Shown: one piece after another, positions 44,675 to 54,152 of the stretch | Position numbering within the stretch: the first letter of the stretch is position 1 | How the letters are laid out: the number at the start of each line of letters is the position of its first letter | Translations under genes and position numbers: made by a program | Source of the DNA: CAVWZH01 sp963765285 | GTDB taxonomy: Bacteria > Acidobacteriota > Terriglobia > Terriglobales > Acidobacteriaceae | Assembly: GCA_963765285.1 (NCBI GenBank) | Contig: CAVXVR010000009.1 | Location: 1-64,000 of the forward strand | Length of the DNA stretch: 64,000 nucleotides | Direction of reading: 5' to 3' | Notes under the pieces: generated by a model | What the model was told of the DNA's origin: nothing | Seen by the model: the letters and a program-made list of their open reading frames with translations, nothing else | Database searches by the model: none

Positions 44675-45715
44675 CTAGTTGGTCTGAACCCCAATCCGCA
44701 GCGTCACTCTCACATTGCGTTCGGAGTTCAACTGCGTCGTGGCTCCCCAGTCGATTTCCTGCAGGTCGACGTTGCCTGCGCTGCCGTTTGAGAGCACGTA
44801 GGCCAGCGAGCCGCTATCCACCCAGTAGTTGGTCACGGCGTACACCGAACCGGTCTTCAGAGCGAAAAGAGTAAGTTGAGCAGGACGTTCCGGAGCGCTT
44901 GGGGCCGACGCCGCAACGTGCTGTCCATAGTAATGCCAGGCCGGAGCCGGAGCCGGTGCGCCGTCCAGGTCGCTGGCGTTCGCGCTAACCAGAGCCAGTG
45001 TTACGGGCGGCGTCGAAACATTGCTGTCGCTGCCGGGATTCTCGGTCTGCATCGCGGGCCGCAACTCGGGGGCTGGCGCGGCTACATTCCTGGCCGCAGC
45101 ATCGGATGGCGGGGGCTCGTAGAACGCGTCGTTCGAAGGCCGCCCAAAGCGATGCCACTGATCGAGTGCACTCTGTGGAATGGTCACGTCATCCATAATG
45201 CGCATGGTGACCGCAGTCTCGCCCTTGAGGGTGGGACGCGGGCCGCGCGCAGGCAGAGTGATGATCTTCCATGGCCAGAGCGGCGGAATCATCCACTCCA
45301 CCACATCACGCGTGGGATGGCCGTGGCCAATGATTTTGCCCTCGCGGTCGACGTGATATCCGCGCACAGCGATCACTTTGCCGGGCAGCGGCATGTCAGT
45401 GTTGGGCAGTCCGATGCGATCGAACTCCAGCTTCAGATAACCTTTGCCCACGAAGTGACCGGGATTTTTTTCCGCTTCGAGATGCCCGACCAGATAGGTT
45501 CCGCGCGGGAAGGCCGCGGAGCCGAACTGCGAAACCGCCCGGGGATGGCAAAGCACCGGATCGCCCACGTCGGCGGTGGCGGAGGAAAAGTTAGGTTCGT
45601 CAAGGGTGCACTGCAGAAGCGTTCCCGCCGGGATGACAATATCCCGCGCGAAGGCGCTTCCCAGTAGAGCCAGCAAGGTGAGGGGTAACGTCAAGGACAA
45701 TAGGGCAGACCGCAT
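44675..45715 (-). CDS. exported protein of unknown function
   Basis: A 346-residue secreted protein with a signal peptide (LLSLTLPLTLLALLGSAFA). The mature N-terminus, IVIPAGTLLQCTLDEPNFSS, resembles the start of VirB10/TrbI-like or surface-associated stability domains. A conserved-looking central block (GKVIAVRGYHVDREGKI, GHGHPTRDVVEWMIPPLWP) is followed by a Pro/Ala/Ser-rich linker and a C-terminal beta-rich part. I do not know its job. It lies 256 bases downstream of the FecR-type gene on the same strand; the two may act together at the cell surface. Confidence 0.75.
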   Translation of the reverse strand: MRSALLSLTLPLTLLALLGSAFARDIVIPAGTLLQCTLDEPNFSSATADVGDPVLCHPRAVSQFGSAAFPRGTYLVGHLEAEKNPGHFVGKGYLKLEFDRIGLPNTDMPLPGKVIAVRGYHVDREGKIIGHGHPTRDVVEWMIPPLWPWKIITLPARGPRPTLKGETAVTMRIMDDVTIPQSALDQWHRFGRPSNDAFYEPPPSDAAARNVAAPAPELRPAMQTENPGSDSNVSTPPVTLALVSANASDLDGAPAPAPAWHYYGQHVAASAPSAPERPAQLTLFALKTGSVYAVTNYWVDSGSLAYVLSNGSAGNVDLQEIDWGATTQLNSERNVRVTLRIGVQTN

Positions 45716-45971
45716 GTTCGCCTCCTGGAGTGTTCAGAGTTTTTCGGCCACGAATTCCGGACAGCCGGAATCACGGGACCGAGGCCAGTCCATTTGGGGG
45801 AGCTATCGAACGACCTGCGAAGCGGAAATTGCCCGCTTCTTCCTGGGTTCTCCACCTACCCGGAGACCCGAGAACTTGCCGGCGAACATTGCCGAAACTA
45901 ACGCGGAATGGGACACGGTTCAGCGTGTCCCATCCCAGCAAAAGAGTTCATCCGCTGACGCGGGTTCGCGA

Positions 45972-48383
45972 TCAGCGATGATGCCCGCCTCCGCCGGAGT
46001 GCGAAGAACCGCCACCACCTCCGCCGCTGTGGCTCGATCCACCGCCGGACGAGTGAAAGCTTGGACTTCCGCCGCGATATCCGCCGGAAGTGGACCCGCC
46101 CGACGAACGGCCTCCAACGATCGGCTGCCTCATATCAAGCGGCGGCCGCGAATAGCTGCGTGCGGAAGCGGAATACCCCGGCGAAGAACTGGGCGCGCGA
46201 TATCCGCCACCCGCATATCCGCTACCCGGATTCGGGGCCGCGGTGCGCGAAGGAGCGCGGCCGGCGTTACTCGGGCTGTAGCCCCGGTTCGAGGGCTGCG
46301 GCGCGGAGTTGCGCGGAGAAGACGAGAACGGCCGATAGTCTCCACCGTTATTTCCGCTGCCGCCCCGCGAGTTGGACTCGGGTGGACGCGGCGCAGAATA
46401 GGAACGATTCACCGAGCTGGGCGGACGCGCGATATTGTTGTGCGGGCTCGAAGTATTCGGCGTGTTCGGCCGGTTCGATCCGCCCGCCGGTCCTGACTCT
46501 GAGAAGCGATGCCAGCCGGATTGATCCGAACCTGCTGGCCTGGAACCCTGGGATGAATTGTTTTGTCCCTGATTGCTCTGCGGTGGCCGGGGGACATTAT
46601 TGTGGAACGAACCGGAGTTCGGATTCCGTCCGTTCTCTGCGCCATTCTGCTGCGGGCTCTGGCTGTGATCCTGCGCCTGCGGCGATCCGAAGCGCGTGAA
46701 GCCGTTGTTTGTGTTCCGCGGCTGCGGGTTCGAATTGGTTTCAGAGCGGATGCCGGCGCTCGGCTTCGCCAGCGAGCCGTTGGAACCAGGTTGAATGTCG
46801 CGCTCCGTAGGACGAATGGAAGCCGGCGTTTCAGTTCTCGCGCTGAGTTGTTCTCCGCTCCTTACCGGAGTGAAATGGCTGTCGCGCTGAATCGACTGCT
46901 GCAGTTGCGTGGCCTGCCGCTCGAACGGTTGCACGCTCGCGGGCCGGGCGTTCGAGAAGAAGCGCCCCTGTCCTCCGTTTCGTATAGTCGAAGAGTTCGC
47001 CGGACGATTCGAAGCGGAGAGACTCTCACGCGACGGCACCACCGGCAGATTGCCGGTCATCATGCGGCCATCGCGGAACACACCGGGCTCAACCGGACGC
47101 GCACCCATCCGTCCCGTACCGAAGCCTCCGGCGGGAACGGTCGAAACTGCGCGCATGATGTGCTCGTTGGTTCCCGCTAAGCGAACATTCGAGAAACCGT
47201 GCTCGCGCAGCGGACCGAAGCCACCGAACTCGCGGCCGTGGAAATTGTTGATGTTCACTACATTGAAGCGATTGCGATACCCACCCCACCAGGGATGGCA
47301 GTAGTCTCCAGGGCCAAGGGGCAACCAGCCGAAGGAGCCGAAGCCAAAGCCCACGGAAACCCCGAATCCGCCGCCGCCAAAGCCGAAGAACGAAACATAG
47401 GCAGGCGCCCAGATGGGCCGATAGTAAGGAGTGGCCACGACTGGTCCAGGCCACCACGCCCACGCGCTGTTGTAGTAGAACCAGCGTCCGTAGTGATATG
47501 GAGCCCAGCCCCAAGGTTCATTGGGGACCCAGGTCCAGCCGTAATAGGGTTCCCAAACCCAACGGCCGTCGCGATAAGGAGCCCAATCCGGGCTCACTGC
47601 CGGGACCCACACCGGGCCGTAGTCAGGTGCGGTCTTCCATTGGCCATAGGCGTCCAGATCTTCGCTGCCGGTGTAGTAGCGGTCGGTCTTGCCCCATGAT
47701 TTTGCGTTCTGAATTTTGCTGTCACGCTCGCTGATCCAGGAATCCCAATCGTCGTTGGGCGGAGCGTCGTCGGTTTTGTAGGCAGTCTCTTCGCCGCTGC
47801 CATGGACCGTAATCATTTGTCCCGGCCGGGCTTGGGTGCTGCCTTGGGCAGTAGAAAGCTCAAGCTCGCCTCTGCGAACCACAATCTGAGTTTCGTCGCC
47901 GGAGTTCACGATAATGCGAAAACTGGAATCGCCTTTTGGGTGGATAGCGACGTTGGGAGTATCAACTTCTGCGGCTGCCTCGCTGCCCGGGAAGACGTCG
48001 TAATTGGCGATGCCTTCCCCGATCTGCACTTGAATCTGGTTGCGGGTTAGGTTTGCGATTGTGGCCTGGGTGTGATCTCCGAGGCGAAGAACGTTGGCGA
48101 AATCGAGCTGTACTTCAGCGCGCGCGTTGTCTCCTGTGGAAACTTTGTCACCGCTGACAATCGGAGCATTTAAAACCGCGGCTGCCCACTCGCCGGAATC
48201 GCCGCGCTGAGTGGAAACCTCGCCATTAATCAGACTCATGCGGGCTACGCCCGGAGCGACGTCTACGGCTGGTGCGTCCGGGCCGGGAGCGTCCGAACCT
48301 GGGGCGTCCGACTGGGCAAAAACGCCGATTGTGCCCAGCATCGCTAGCAGCAGAACCAAGCTCGAAATCAGTCTGTTTTTCAT
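45972..48383 (-). CDS. FecR-domain exported protein with YXW-rich and low-complexity C-terminus
   Basis: An 803-residue secreted protein. Signal peptide at 1-24 (LVLLLAMLGTIGVFAQ). A FecR-like domain follows at about 45-205 (MSLINGEVSTQRGDSGEW to ARPGQMITVHGSG). Then comes a Trp/Tyr-rich block of about 120 residues (WVPAVSPDWAPYRDGRW, WEPYYGWTWVPNEPWGWAP), matching the DUF6600-type pattern. The last ~350 residues are Ser/Gly/Asn/Pro/Arg-rich, ending in Gly-His runs. It is probably surface- or envelope-bound; no sigma factor or TonB receptor gene is near, so it is not a classic FecR signalling protein. Confidence 0.85.
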   Translation of the reverse strand: MKNRLISSLVLLLAMLGTIGVFAQSDAPGSDAPGPDAPAVDVAPGVARMSLINGEVSTQRGDSGEWAAAVLNAPIVSGDKVSTGDNARAEVQLDFANVLRLGDHTQATIANLTRNQIQVQIGEGIANYDVFPGSEAAAEVDTPNVAIHPKGDSSFRIIVNSGDETQIVVRRGELELSTAQGSTQARPGQMITVHGSGEETAYKTDDAPPNDDWDSWISERDSKIQNAKSWGKTDRYYTGSEDLDAYGQWKTAPDYGPVWVPAVSPDWAPYRDGRWVWEPYYGWTWVPNEPWGWAPYHYGRWFYYNSAWAWWPGPVVATPYYRPIWAPAYVSFFGFGGGGFGVSVGFGFGSFGWLPLGPGDYCHPWWGGYRNRFNVVNINNFHGREFGGFGPLREHGFSNVRLAGTNEHIMRAVSTVPAGGFGTGRMGARPVEPGVFRDGRMMTGNLPVVPSRESLSASNRPANSSTIRNGGQGRFFSNARPASVQPFERQATQLQQSIQRDSHFTPVRSGEQLSARTETPASIRPTERDIQPGSNGSLAKPSAGIRSETNSNPQPRNTNNGFTRFGSPQAQDHSQSPQQNGAENGRNPNSGSFHNNVPRPPQSNQGQNNSSQGSRPAGSDQSGWHRFSESGPAGGSNRPNTPNTSSPHNNIARPPSSVNRSYSAPRPPESNSRGGSGNNGGDYRPFSSSPRNSAPQPSNRGYSPSNAGRAPSRTAAPNPGSGYAGGGYRAPSSSPGYSASARSYSRPPLDMRQPIVGGRSSGGSTSGGYRGGSPSFHSSGGGSSHSGGGGGGSSHSGGGGHHR

Positions 48384-48624
48384 GGCCCACCTCCACTTTC
48401 ATGACACCCCTAGCGGGGGTTTCACGACAGGGAGAAAGGCACGTGCCATGCCAAATCGGGAGGGTGCGAGGCAATCTTCTAAGTAATTGAAAATCAATGT
48501 GCTAGGGGAATTTGTTCGATAGTGGGTGTAAGCATCAATTAAGTCTGGCCCGGCTGCTTTTGGCCAGAGTGGTGGTTTTCGGCCACCGATTGCGCCGACG
48601 GGAGTCTTATGGTCAAGTATCGAC

Positions 48625-49674
48625 TTAGGGCACGATCTGAGCGACGCCGTCCAACATTTTGTAAAAGGCCGGCAAGTCGCTCCTTCTGCCGAGGATACTC
48701 GCATACAACCGACCGGTGCTGGAACACTCGACGAAGGCAAGCGATGAATCTTCAACGTGCTTTGGCCGAATTAGATAAGACGGCCAATACTCCAGGCAGG
48801 TGACACTCTCATTACCGATTCTGAAAACCCGCTGGCCGATGACCTCTTCGGCCTTGGGCAACCGATGGCGCATTGTCGGTTCGTTCGACGGGTCGTATGG
48901 TTCGGTTTCAATGTTCCAACTGGAAAGCGGAAATTCCGCGTGGAGGTAGGATGTGACGCCGCGTCCCATACCCTGACCGGCCAAGCCCCCCACCCACGAT
49001 ACGTCGTCGACTGGGTTATCCCCGGAGTCTAGGATGATCCACGTGACGGGAATGTGAACCCGGTAACCGTGCAGTTTGCCTCCGGGCGGCTGGTTTACAT
49101 GCGAAAGAATCCCCCATATCTCTGGCAGGAACAAGAAGACCAGCAGAACCATCAAGGAAGGAACCCACGACGACCAGCGAACGCCTAGATCCCGCCATCT
49201 GTGCTCGGTTGGGTCTGTCTCGTACTGCCGCTCGGCGAGCCACCTCGCCGCTTCGAGCTCAACACTCCGGCGCATTGCCCTCCTGCCGAGAAAAGACAGA
49301 CTCGATACTATGCCGACCCCTGTCAGCGAGAGAAGGACGGCGAACAGAATGATCGCGCCCGAAGACGCCCAAATAATCGAAGAGACCCAACCGAGAACCC
49401 CCAAGACTGCTACGACGAGTGCGGTCAACAGAGGCACTCCAAATAGTCCGAAGGCGAGGATGGTAAGCGCTCTCCGCATCCAGCGTTGAGGGCCGTACAT
49501 AATTCGGGAAAGAAGTGCGGCCAAACCAGGGATAACCAGAAGCTGTCCCCAGAACACGAATGCTAGGTGAGTAATAGGAGTCCCATATTTTGGGAGCAAA
49601 CAGCTGAGTAGCAAAAGCGTTTCGAGTAAGGAGTACCCAGTCACGACAGCGACAATACTCAGCGCTTTCTTCAC
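48625..49674 (-). CDS. multi-helix membrane protein of unknown function
   Basis: A 349-residue protein with about four to five N-terminal membrane helices (SIVAVVTGYSLLETLLLLSC, LAFVFWGQLLVIPGLAALL, LLTALVVAVLGVLGWVSSII, IILFAVLLSLTGVGIVSSL). A further helix (WVPSLMVLLVFLFLPEIW) leads to an extracytoplasmic domain of about 150 residues (HIPVTWIILDSGDNPVDD, GNESVTCLEYWPSY). I do not recognise the family. It runs toward the FecR-type gene, 241 bases away; the gap holds a short ACCCC/GGGGT hairpin near 48404 and nothing else clear. Confidence 0.7.
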   Translation of the reverse strand: MKKALSIVAVVTGYSLLETLLLLSCLLPKYGTPITHLAFVFWGQLLVIPGLAALLSRIMYGPQRWMRRALTILAFGLFGVPLLTALVVAVLGVLGWVSSIIWASSGAIILFAVLLSLTGVGIVSSLSFLGRRAMRRSVELEAARWLAERQYETDPTEHRWRDLGVRWSSWVPSLMVLLVFLFLPEIWGILSHVNQPPGGKLHGYRVHIPVTWIILDSGDNPVDDVSWVGGLAGQGMGRGVTSYLHAEFPLSSWNIETEPYDPSNEPTMRHRLPKAEEVIGQRVFRIGNESVTCLEYWPSYLIRPKHVEDSSLAFVECSSTGRLYASILGRRSDLPAFYKMLDGVAQIVP

Positions 49675-49822
49675 GACCTGCCGTGTCCGAGGCGAGACGC
49701 CGCGAACTCACTGATAGTAGAAACCAAAGCGCCGCCGGAAGTTCCCGGTTTCTGCGTTGGCGGCGATCAGTATGTCCGGAGGTTCGGTTCGCCGCCAACT
49801 CCGGGCTAAAATCGAACGTGGA

Positions 49823-50686
49823 ATGCTGGAACAATTTCTCGCGCGCGTCAAAAGCGCCACACCGGCCACGCCGAAGGTCCTAGGGGTTGCTGGCGCCGTT
49901 TTGTTGTTGTCCGCAATGCTTGGCGCTCAAGTAGTGGACGGCTCCATTGCAGTGCTGGAAGGAGCCGGCGACTATCTTGCCATCGCCGCGGACAGCAAGA
50001 GCTTGAGCCGCAAAGGCGTTTCCCTTCACCGCTGCAAGATTGTTGTGCTCGATGATCAACTGGTTTATGCGGGCACTGGCTATACGAGCTATGCCGGGGT
50101 GCGCGGTCCATGGGACGCCAACGATATGGCAAGGCAGCATTACCGGCTGCTGGGCAAGACTCCCCGGCGCGAACTTATTCGAAACCTGGCTGAAGCTTAC
50201 GGCGCGAGCCTGGCAGCGAAACTCGATCCTGATGTAAGAGGTCATCCGGAGGAAGGTTGGCCGTGGTTGCTCACGGCAGCTCTCTTTGCCGGCTTTGATG
50301 AAAACCGCCAGCGCGTGGTTATCGAGGTCACAGTCCATCAAAACTATGGCGGCAGTGGCGCTCGGGGGGTTGAATACTCTACAAAATCCTTTCCTCCAGG
50401 TGATGCCGCTTTTACCGAAGTGATCGGCGAAACCGCGACCGCGCAGGAGTTTGCGGCGGGAAACACAGAGCGTGCCCAATCGTGGCGCAGTGGTCTTAAT
50501 CTCCAAGTGACGGGATTTGGACTGAAGGAGCGGCTGGTCGCGGGAGCCGAAACGGTGGTCGAACTAACGGCCAAATATCAGCCCAACCTCGTGGGTGGCG
50601 CGACTGACACTTTGCTTGTTACTCGCGGTGCAGGGGTCAAGTGGATTCGCCGCAAGCCGGAGTGCGTGAGCGGCTCCCGGCACTAG
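49823..50686 (+). CDS. exported protein resembling a proteasome/Ntn-hydrolase fold
   Basis: A 287-residue protein with an N-terminal hydrophobic segment (VLGVAGAVLLLSAMLGAQVVDG) that could be a signal peptide. The following part (GDYLAIAADSKSLSRKGVSLHRCKIVVLDDQLVYAGTGY) looks like the strand-turn pattern of 20S proteasome-type Ntn hydrolases, which have AADSR and KI-VGD-L-FAGTG motifs. No clear N-terminal Thr/Ser/Cys nucleophile is placed after the cleavage site. The assignment is by eye only and needs structure comparison. ATG 49823 was chosen over 49757, which adds a basic leader. Confidence 0.6.
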   Translation: MLEQFLARVKSATPATPKVLGVAGAVLLLSAMLGAQVVDGSIAVLEGAGDYLAIAADSKSLSRKGVSLHRCKIVVLDDQLVYAGTGYTSYAGVRGPWDANDMARQHYRLLGKTPRRELIRNLAEAYGASLAAKLDPDVRGHPEEGWPWLLTAALFAGFDENRQRVVIEVTVHQNYGGSGARGVEYSTKSFPPGDAAFTEVIGETATAQEFAAGNTERAQSWRSGLNLQVTGFGLKERLVAGAETVVELTAKYQPNLVGGATDTLLVTRGAGVKWIRRKPECVSGSRH

Positions 50687-50780
50687 CGTGTACTGCGGCC
50701 AGAATCGAAGCGGCGGGGGACCTGTTGTGTAGTCGGGGCTGTGGATGGATCCACAGCCCCGGCTTCCGCAATGGTCGCGC

Positions 50781-51290
50781 CTACTTGTTCATGTCCATCT
50801 TGCCCATGTCCATCTTGCCCATAGAATACGTGCCAGTGCACTCCAAGTCGGTGGAGCCGTCCGCGTTGAGTTTTCCGGCGCAACTCCCAGCACCCTTGAT
50901 GCCTTTATTCTTTCCCGTACCGCCAACGATCTTCCATTTGTTGGCGACAGGTTTCGTGGTGTCGGTGGAACCGGTTCCTTGATAGGTGTAGTAAACCTTG
51001 TCTCCGTTGTCCGTGTTCTCGTTGTAGTAGCCGTGGAAATTGAAGGATGCTTTCCACCCATCGTGGAATTCGGTGTATTGCCCGCTCTTTTCCTTAAGGT
51101 CGCCAGTGCTTGCAGTCGCTTCGCAGGTACTTTGCCCGATCCAAAAGATGTGATCCGGTACGTCGCCAACGTCGAGTTTGTACTCCGTGGGCGCTTTTGA
51201 GCAGTGCCACTTGGTATCAACCTTGCTCTGGGCCATCGCAATGGAGCCAGAAACAAGCAGAGCCAATACCGCCAGCAAGAGCTTGCGCAT
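50781..51290 (-). CDS. small secreted protein of unknown function
   Basis: A 169-residue exported protein. AAAAAAGGAG precedes ATG 51290, and a signal peptide follows (KLLLAVLALLVSGSIAMAQ). The mature part has three or four cysteines and Gly-rich beta segments (GYYNENTDNGDKVYYTYQG, GTGKNKGIKGAGSCAGKL), ending in a Met/Lys tail with two GKMDM repeats. It resembles beta-barrel-like periplasmic proteins, but I cannot name a family. It precedes the two-component genes on the same strand by position only. Confidence 0.75.
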   Translation of the reverse strand: MRKLLLAVLALLVSGSIAMAQSKVDTKWHCSKAPTEYKLDVGDVPDHIFWIGQSTCEATASTGDLKEKSGQYTEFHDGWKASFNFHGYYNENTDNGDKVYYTYQGTGSTDTTKPVANKWKIVGGTGKNKGIKGAGSCAGKLNADGSTDLECTGTYSMGKMDMGKMDMNK

Positions 51291-51366
51291 CTTTGGTTCT
51301 CCTTTTTTTAGTTTTCCGGGGAAAAATCGGGGGCAACTATAGTGCACGTACCGGATTCTGGCAAGT

Positions 51367-52739
51367 TTAGGTTTCTTTTTCTGCGTCGTCGGCGATGCCG
51401 ATTTTGGAGAGGCGGTAGCGCAGGGCGTTTCGCGAGAGACCAAGCAGGCGTGCGGCCTGGCTTTTATTGCCGTTCGCACGGCGCAGGGCTTCGCGAATCA
51501 TTTCGTCCTCCCACTGTTCCAGGGTCATTCCCGGCGGCAGGAAGTTGTCGGTGGCGGCGTCGGCTTTGGGGCGTAGGGAGTCGAGCCGGATGTCGGAAGT
51601 CTCAAGTACTGACCCGGTGGCGAGAGCGCAGGCCCGCTCGATTACATTCTGCAGTTCGCGGACATTTCCCGGCCAGTGATAGGCCAGCAGCATCTGCAGA
51701 GCCTCGGGCGCGATGCCGGTGACAGATTTGGCGGAGTCGGCTGAAAAGCGCTTGATGAAAAGATTGACCAGTTCGGGGATATCTTCTTTTCGTTCGCGCA
51801 GCGGGGCGATGTCGATAGGGACGACATTGAGGCGATAGTAGAGGTCTTCGCGGAACGTGCCTTCCTCGAGGGCGGCACGCAAGTCGCGATTGGTGGCTGC
51901 GATCAGCCGTACGTCAATCTTTACAGTGCGTGTTCCGCCCAGGCGTTCGAAATCACGCTCCTGCAGCACTCTGAGCAGCTTCACCTGCGTGGCGGGAGGC
52001 ACATCGCCGATTTCATCCAGAAAGAGCGTGCCTTTGTCTGCCAGTTCAAATTTGCCCGGCTTGCTGGTAGTGGCGCCGGTGAACGCGCCTTTTTCGTAAC
52101 CGAAGAGTTCGCTTTCGATCAATGTCTCGGGAATTGCGGTGCTATTGATCTTTATGAAGGGCCCGGATGCGCGGCGCGATTTCTCATGGATGGCGCGGGC
52201 AATCAGGTCTTTGCCGACGCCACTTTCGCCGCCCAGCAGAACGGTGGTGTTGGTGGGTGCGATACGCTCCACGGTGGCCAGAACTTCCTGCATTTTCGCA
52301 CTCTGGGCCACGACGTTGGGATGCTGATAGCGCTGGCCAAGCGCTTCCCTTAGATCGCGGTTTTCCTGGCGCAAGTGCTGAACGTCGAGTTCTTTGCGGA
52401 TTACAAGCCGCATTTCAGCGAGGGAGAACGGTTTGAGAACATAGTCGCTGGCGCCGCTTTTCATGGCGTCGACTGCGGTCTCGACGCTGCCGTATGCGGT
52501 CATGACGATGACCGGTAAGGCAGGATTGGTCTGTTTGACTTGTTGCAGAAAATCGAGGCCGCCCATGCCGGGCAGTTTCAGATCTGTTACTACGAGATCG
52601 ACTTCTTCTTCTCGCAGAAACTTCAAGCCCGGTTTCGGCGTCGCCGGCGGACGAGAATGGTGAAGCCGTCTTCGCCGAGATTCAATTCGAGCAGGCGGCG
52701 CATCTTGGCTTCGTCTTCGACGATGAGAACTGTAGGCAT
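51367..52739 (-). pseudogene. NtrC-family response regulator, frameshifted in the receiver domain
   Basis: Sigma-54 activator of about 456 residues once corrected: receiver, AAA+ ATPase, Fis-type HTH. The start (ATG 52739) reads PTVLIVEDEAKMRRLLEL up to EDGFTI. The next ~25 bases are out of frame; the frame resumes with KFLREEEVDLVVTDLKLPGM, which holds the phosphorylated Asp. Removing one base near 52650 and one near 52630 gives SAGDAETGLKFL, a proper receiver helix; a single deletion in the sequence would also restore length but not sense. Later motifs are intact: Walker A GGESGVGKD, GAFTGA, LFLDEIGDVP, and GNKSQAARLLGLSRNALRYRL. It lies 4 bases after its histidine kinase. Confidence 0.9.
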
Positions 52740-52743
52740 GGTT

Positions 52744-54024
52744 CTAGGTGGCTGCGACCTCGTGTGCAGAGGGCACGCCTGCGCCAGGGAAGTAGAGGAC
52801 AAAACAGGTACCCTGCCCTGGAGTATCGTCCACGCGGATAGAGCCCTGATGCTCGTCCATAATCTTGGACACGATGGACAGGCCCAAGCCGACACCGGTG
52901 TCTTTGGTGGTGAAAAATGGATTGAAAATCTGTTCGCGCAGGGGGGGCGGAATTCCCGGGCCGGTGTCCGCAATGCGAACCTCGATGCCGCGGCGGCCCT
53001 TCGATTCGGCCGGAGAAGCCTCAACCGCGAGACGACCGCCTTTGCTGCCCATGGCCTCGTAGGCGTTCTGCGCGAGGTTCACGAAGACCTGTTCGCTTAA
53101 TGCTTCATCAAGCAGAGCGAGCGGCAGGTCAGCGGCATACTTCCGGCGGACTTCCACCGGGCCCCCGGCCCACGGTTCAGCCACCGACTTCAGCGCGCGA
53201 TCCAGGATTGCCGTGATCGATTGAGGACGTGTTTCGGCGTGCAGGGGACGGGCGAAGTCGAGGAAGCGGCTGACCAGGGCGCTAAGCCGATTCACTTCGG
53301 TCGAGATGTACCCGGCGAGCTCGGCGGAAAGCGGATCTGCTGTGCCCAGCTTTTGGCTCAACATTTCGGCTGATCCTTTGATGACGCCCAATGGATTCCG
53401 GATTTCGTGGGCAAGGCCAGCCGACAGCTGACCCAAAGCGGCCAGCCGTTCTGAGCGGCGCGCCTCTGCCTGCGCACGTTCGAGTTGGCGATTAGTTTCG
53501 GCGAGTTGCTCCGCCAGCCGCTGATAGCGCTCGGTTTGTTGCCGGCTTTTGATAGCGAATTGATTAATCACGACCGCAGCCAGGAAGAAGAACAGGATGC
53601 GCAGCGAAAGTTCGGCAACACCTTCCGGCGTTAACTCATATTGCTGGAGCGCTGGATAAAGATAAGAACAGTAAGCAGCGGAGGCCAGCGCGGTCCAGAT
53701 CAGCGTTCCCACAGCTCCGAAATGCAGCGCCGCAGTGAACACCGGAAGATAGTAGATAGGGTAATAACTGCTGTTGATGCTCAGTTCTCCGGTGTGGTCG
53801 ATGAGCAGGGTCGCGAAGAGAATCTTCAGTAGAACAATGTAGTTCCAGCCGCGTTGCGGCAGGCGGTCGGCCAGCCATCCTTCGGTCAGCTGGAGGATCC
53901 CAATGGCCAGGAGGGTGAGCTGTTTGTGCGGTTCCCAGAGCGGTGGCGAAATGGCCAGCCCTCCCAGGAAAACCAGCCAAACTAAGTCCATCCAACCAGT
54001 GGTTAAGCGTGTCCGGGCCGCCAT
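52744..54024 (-). CDS. sensor histidine kinase
   Basis: Membrane kinase of 426 residues that should phosphorylate the NtrC-type regulator next to it. The N-terminal half has about five or six helices without a large periplasmic domain (WMDLVWLVFLGGLAISP, IVLLKILFATLLI, VFTAALHFGAVGTLIW, LRILFFFLAAVVI). A coiled coil follows (about 160-195), then HisKA with H206 (LAHEIRNPLG). The ATPase has N-box NLAQNAYEAM, G1 DTGPGIP, F-box FNPFFTTK and G2 GVGLGLSIV. The signal sensed is unknown, perhaps a membrane or redox state. Confidence 0.92.
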   Translation of the reverse strand: MAARTRLTTGWMDLVWLVFLGGLAISPPLWEPHKQLTLLAIGILQLTEGWLADRLPQRGWNYIVLLKILFATLLIDHTGELSINSSYYPIYYLPVFTAALHFGAVGTLIWTALASAAYCSYLYPALQQYELTPEGVAELSLRILFFFLAAVVINQFAIKSRQQTERYQRLAEQLAETNRQLERAQAEARRSERLAALGQLSAGLAHEIRNPLGVIKGSAEMLSQKLGTADPLSAELAGYISTEVNRLSALVSRFLDFARPLHAETRPQSITAILDRALKSVAEPWAGGPVEVRRKYAADLPLALLDEALSEQVFVNLAQNAYEAMGSKGGRLAVEASPAESKGRRGIEVRIADTGPGIPPPLREQIFNPFFTTKDTGVGLGLSIVSKIMDEHQGSIRVDDTPGQGTCFVLYFPGAGVPSAHEVAAT

Positions 54025-54152
54025 AGGAAGTATTTTTTCCGGCTTTACTGCTCAGAGAATAGCAGAGAAGGACGGCGTATTGACGCTGCTTCGCCCGGCG
54101 GATACGGGTTCAGCAACAGCGAGGTGCGGACCAACAAGAGCAACGCTGGGCG

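Noticed and set aside
45576..46699. Two long plus-strand frames over the FecR-type gene
   Set aside because: They are Arg/Ser-rich antisense readings of the low-complexity C-terminus.
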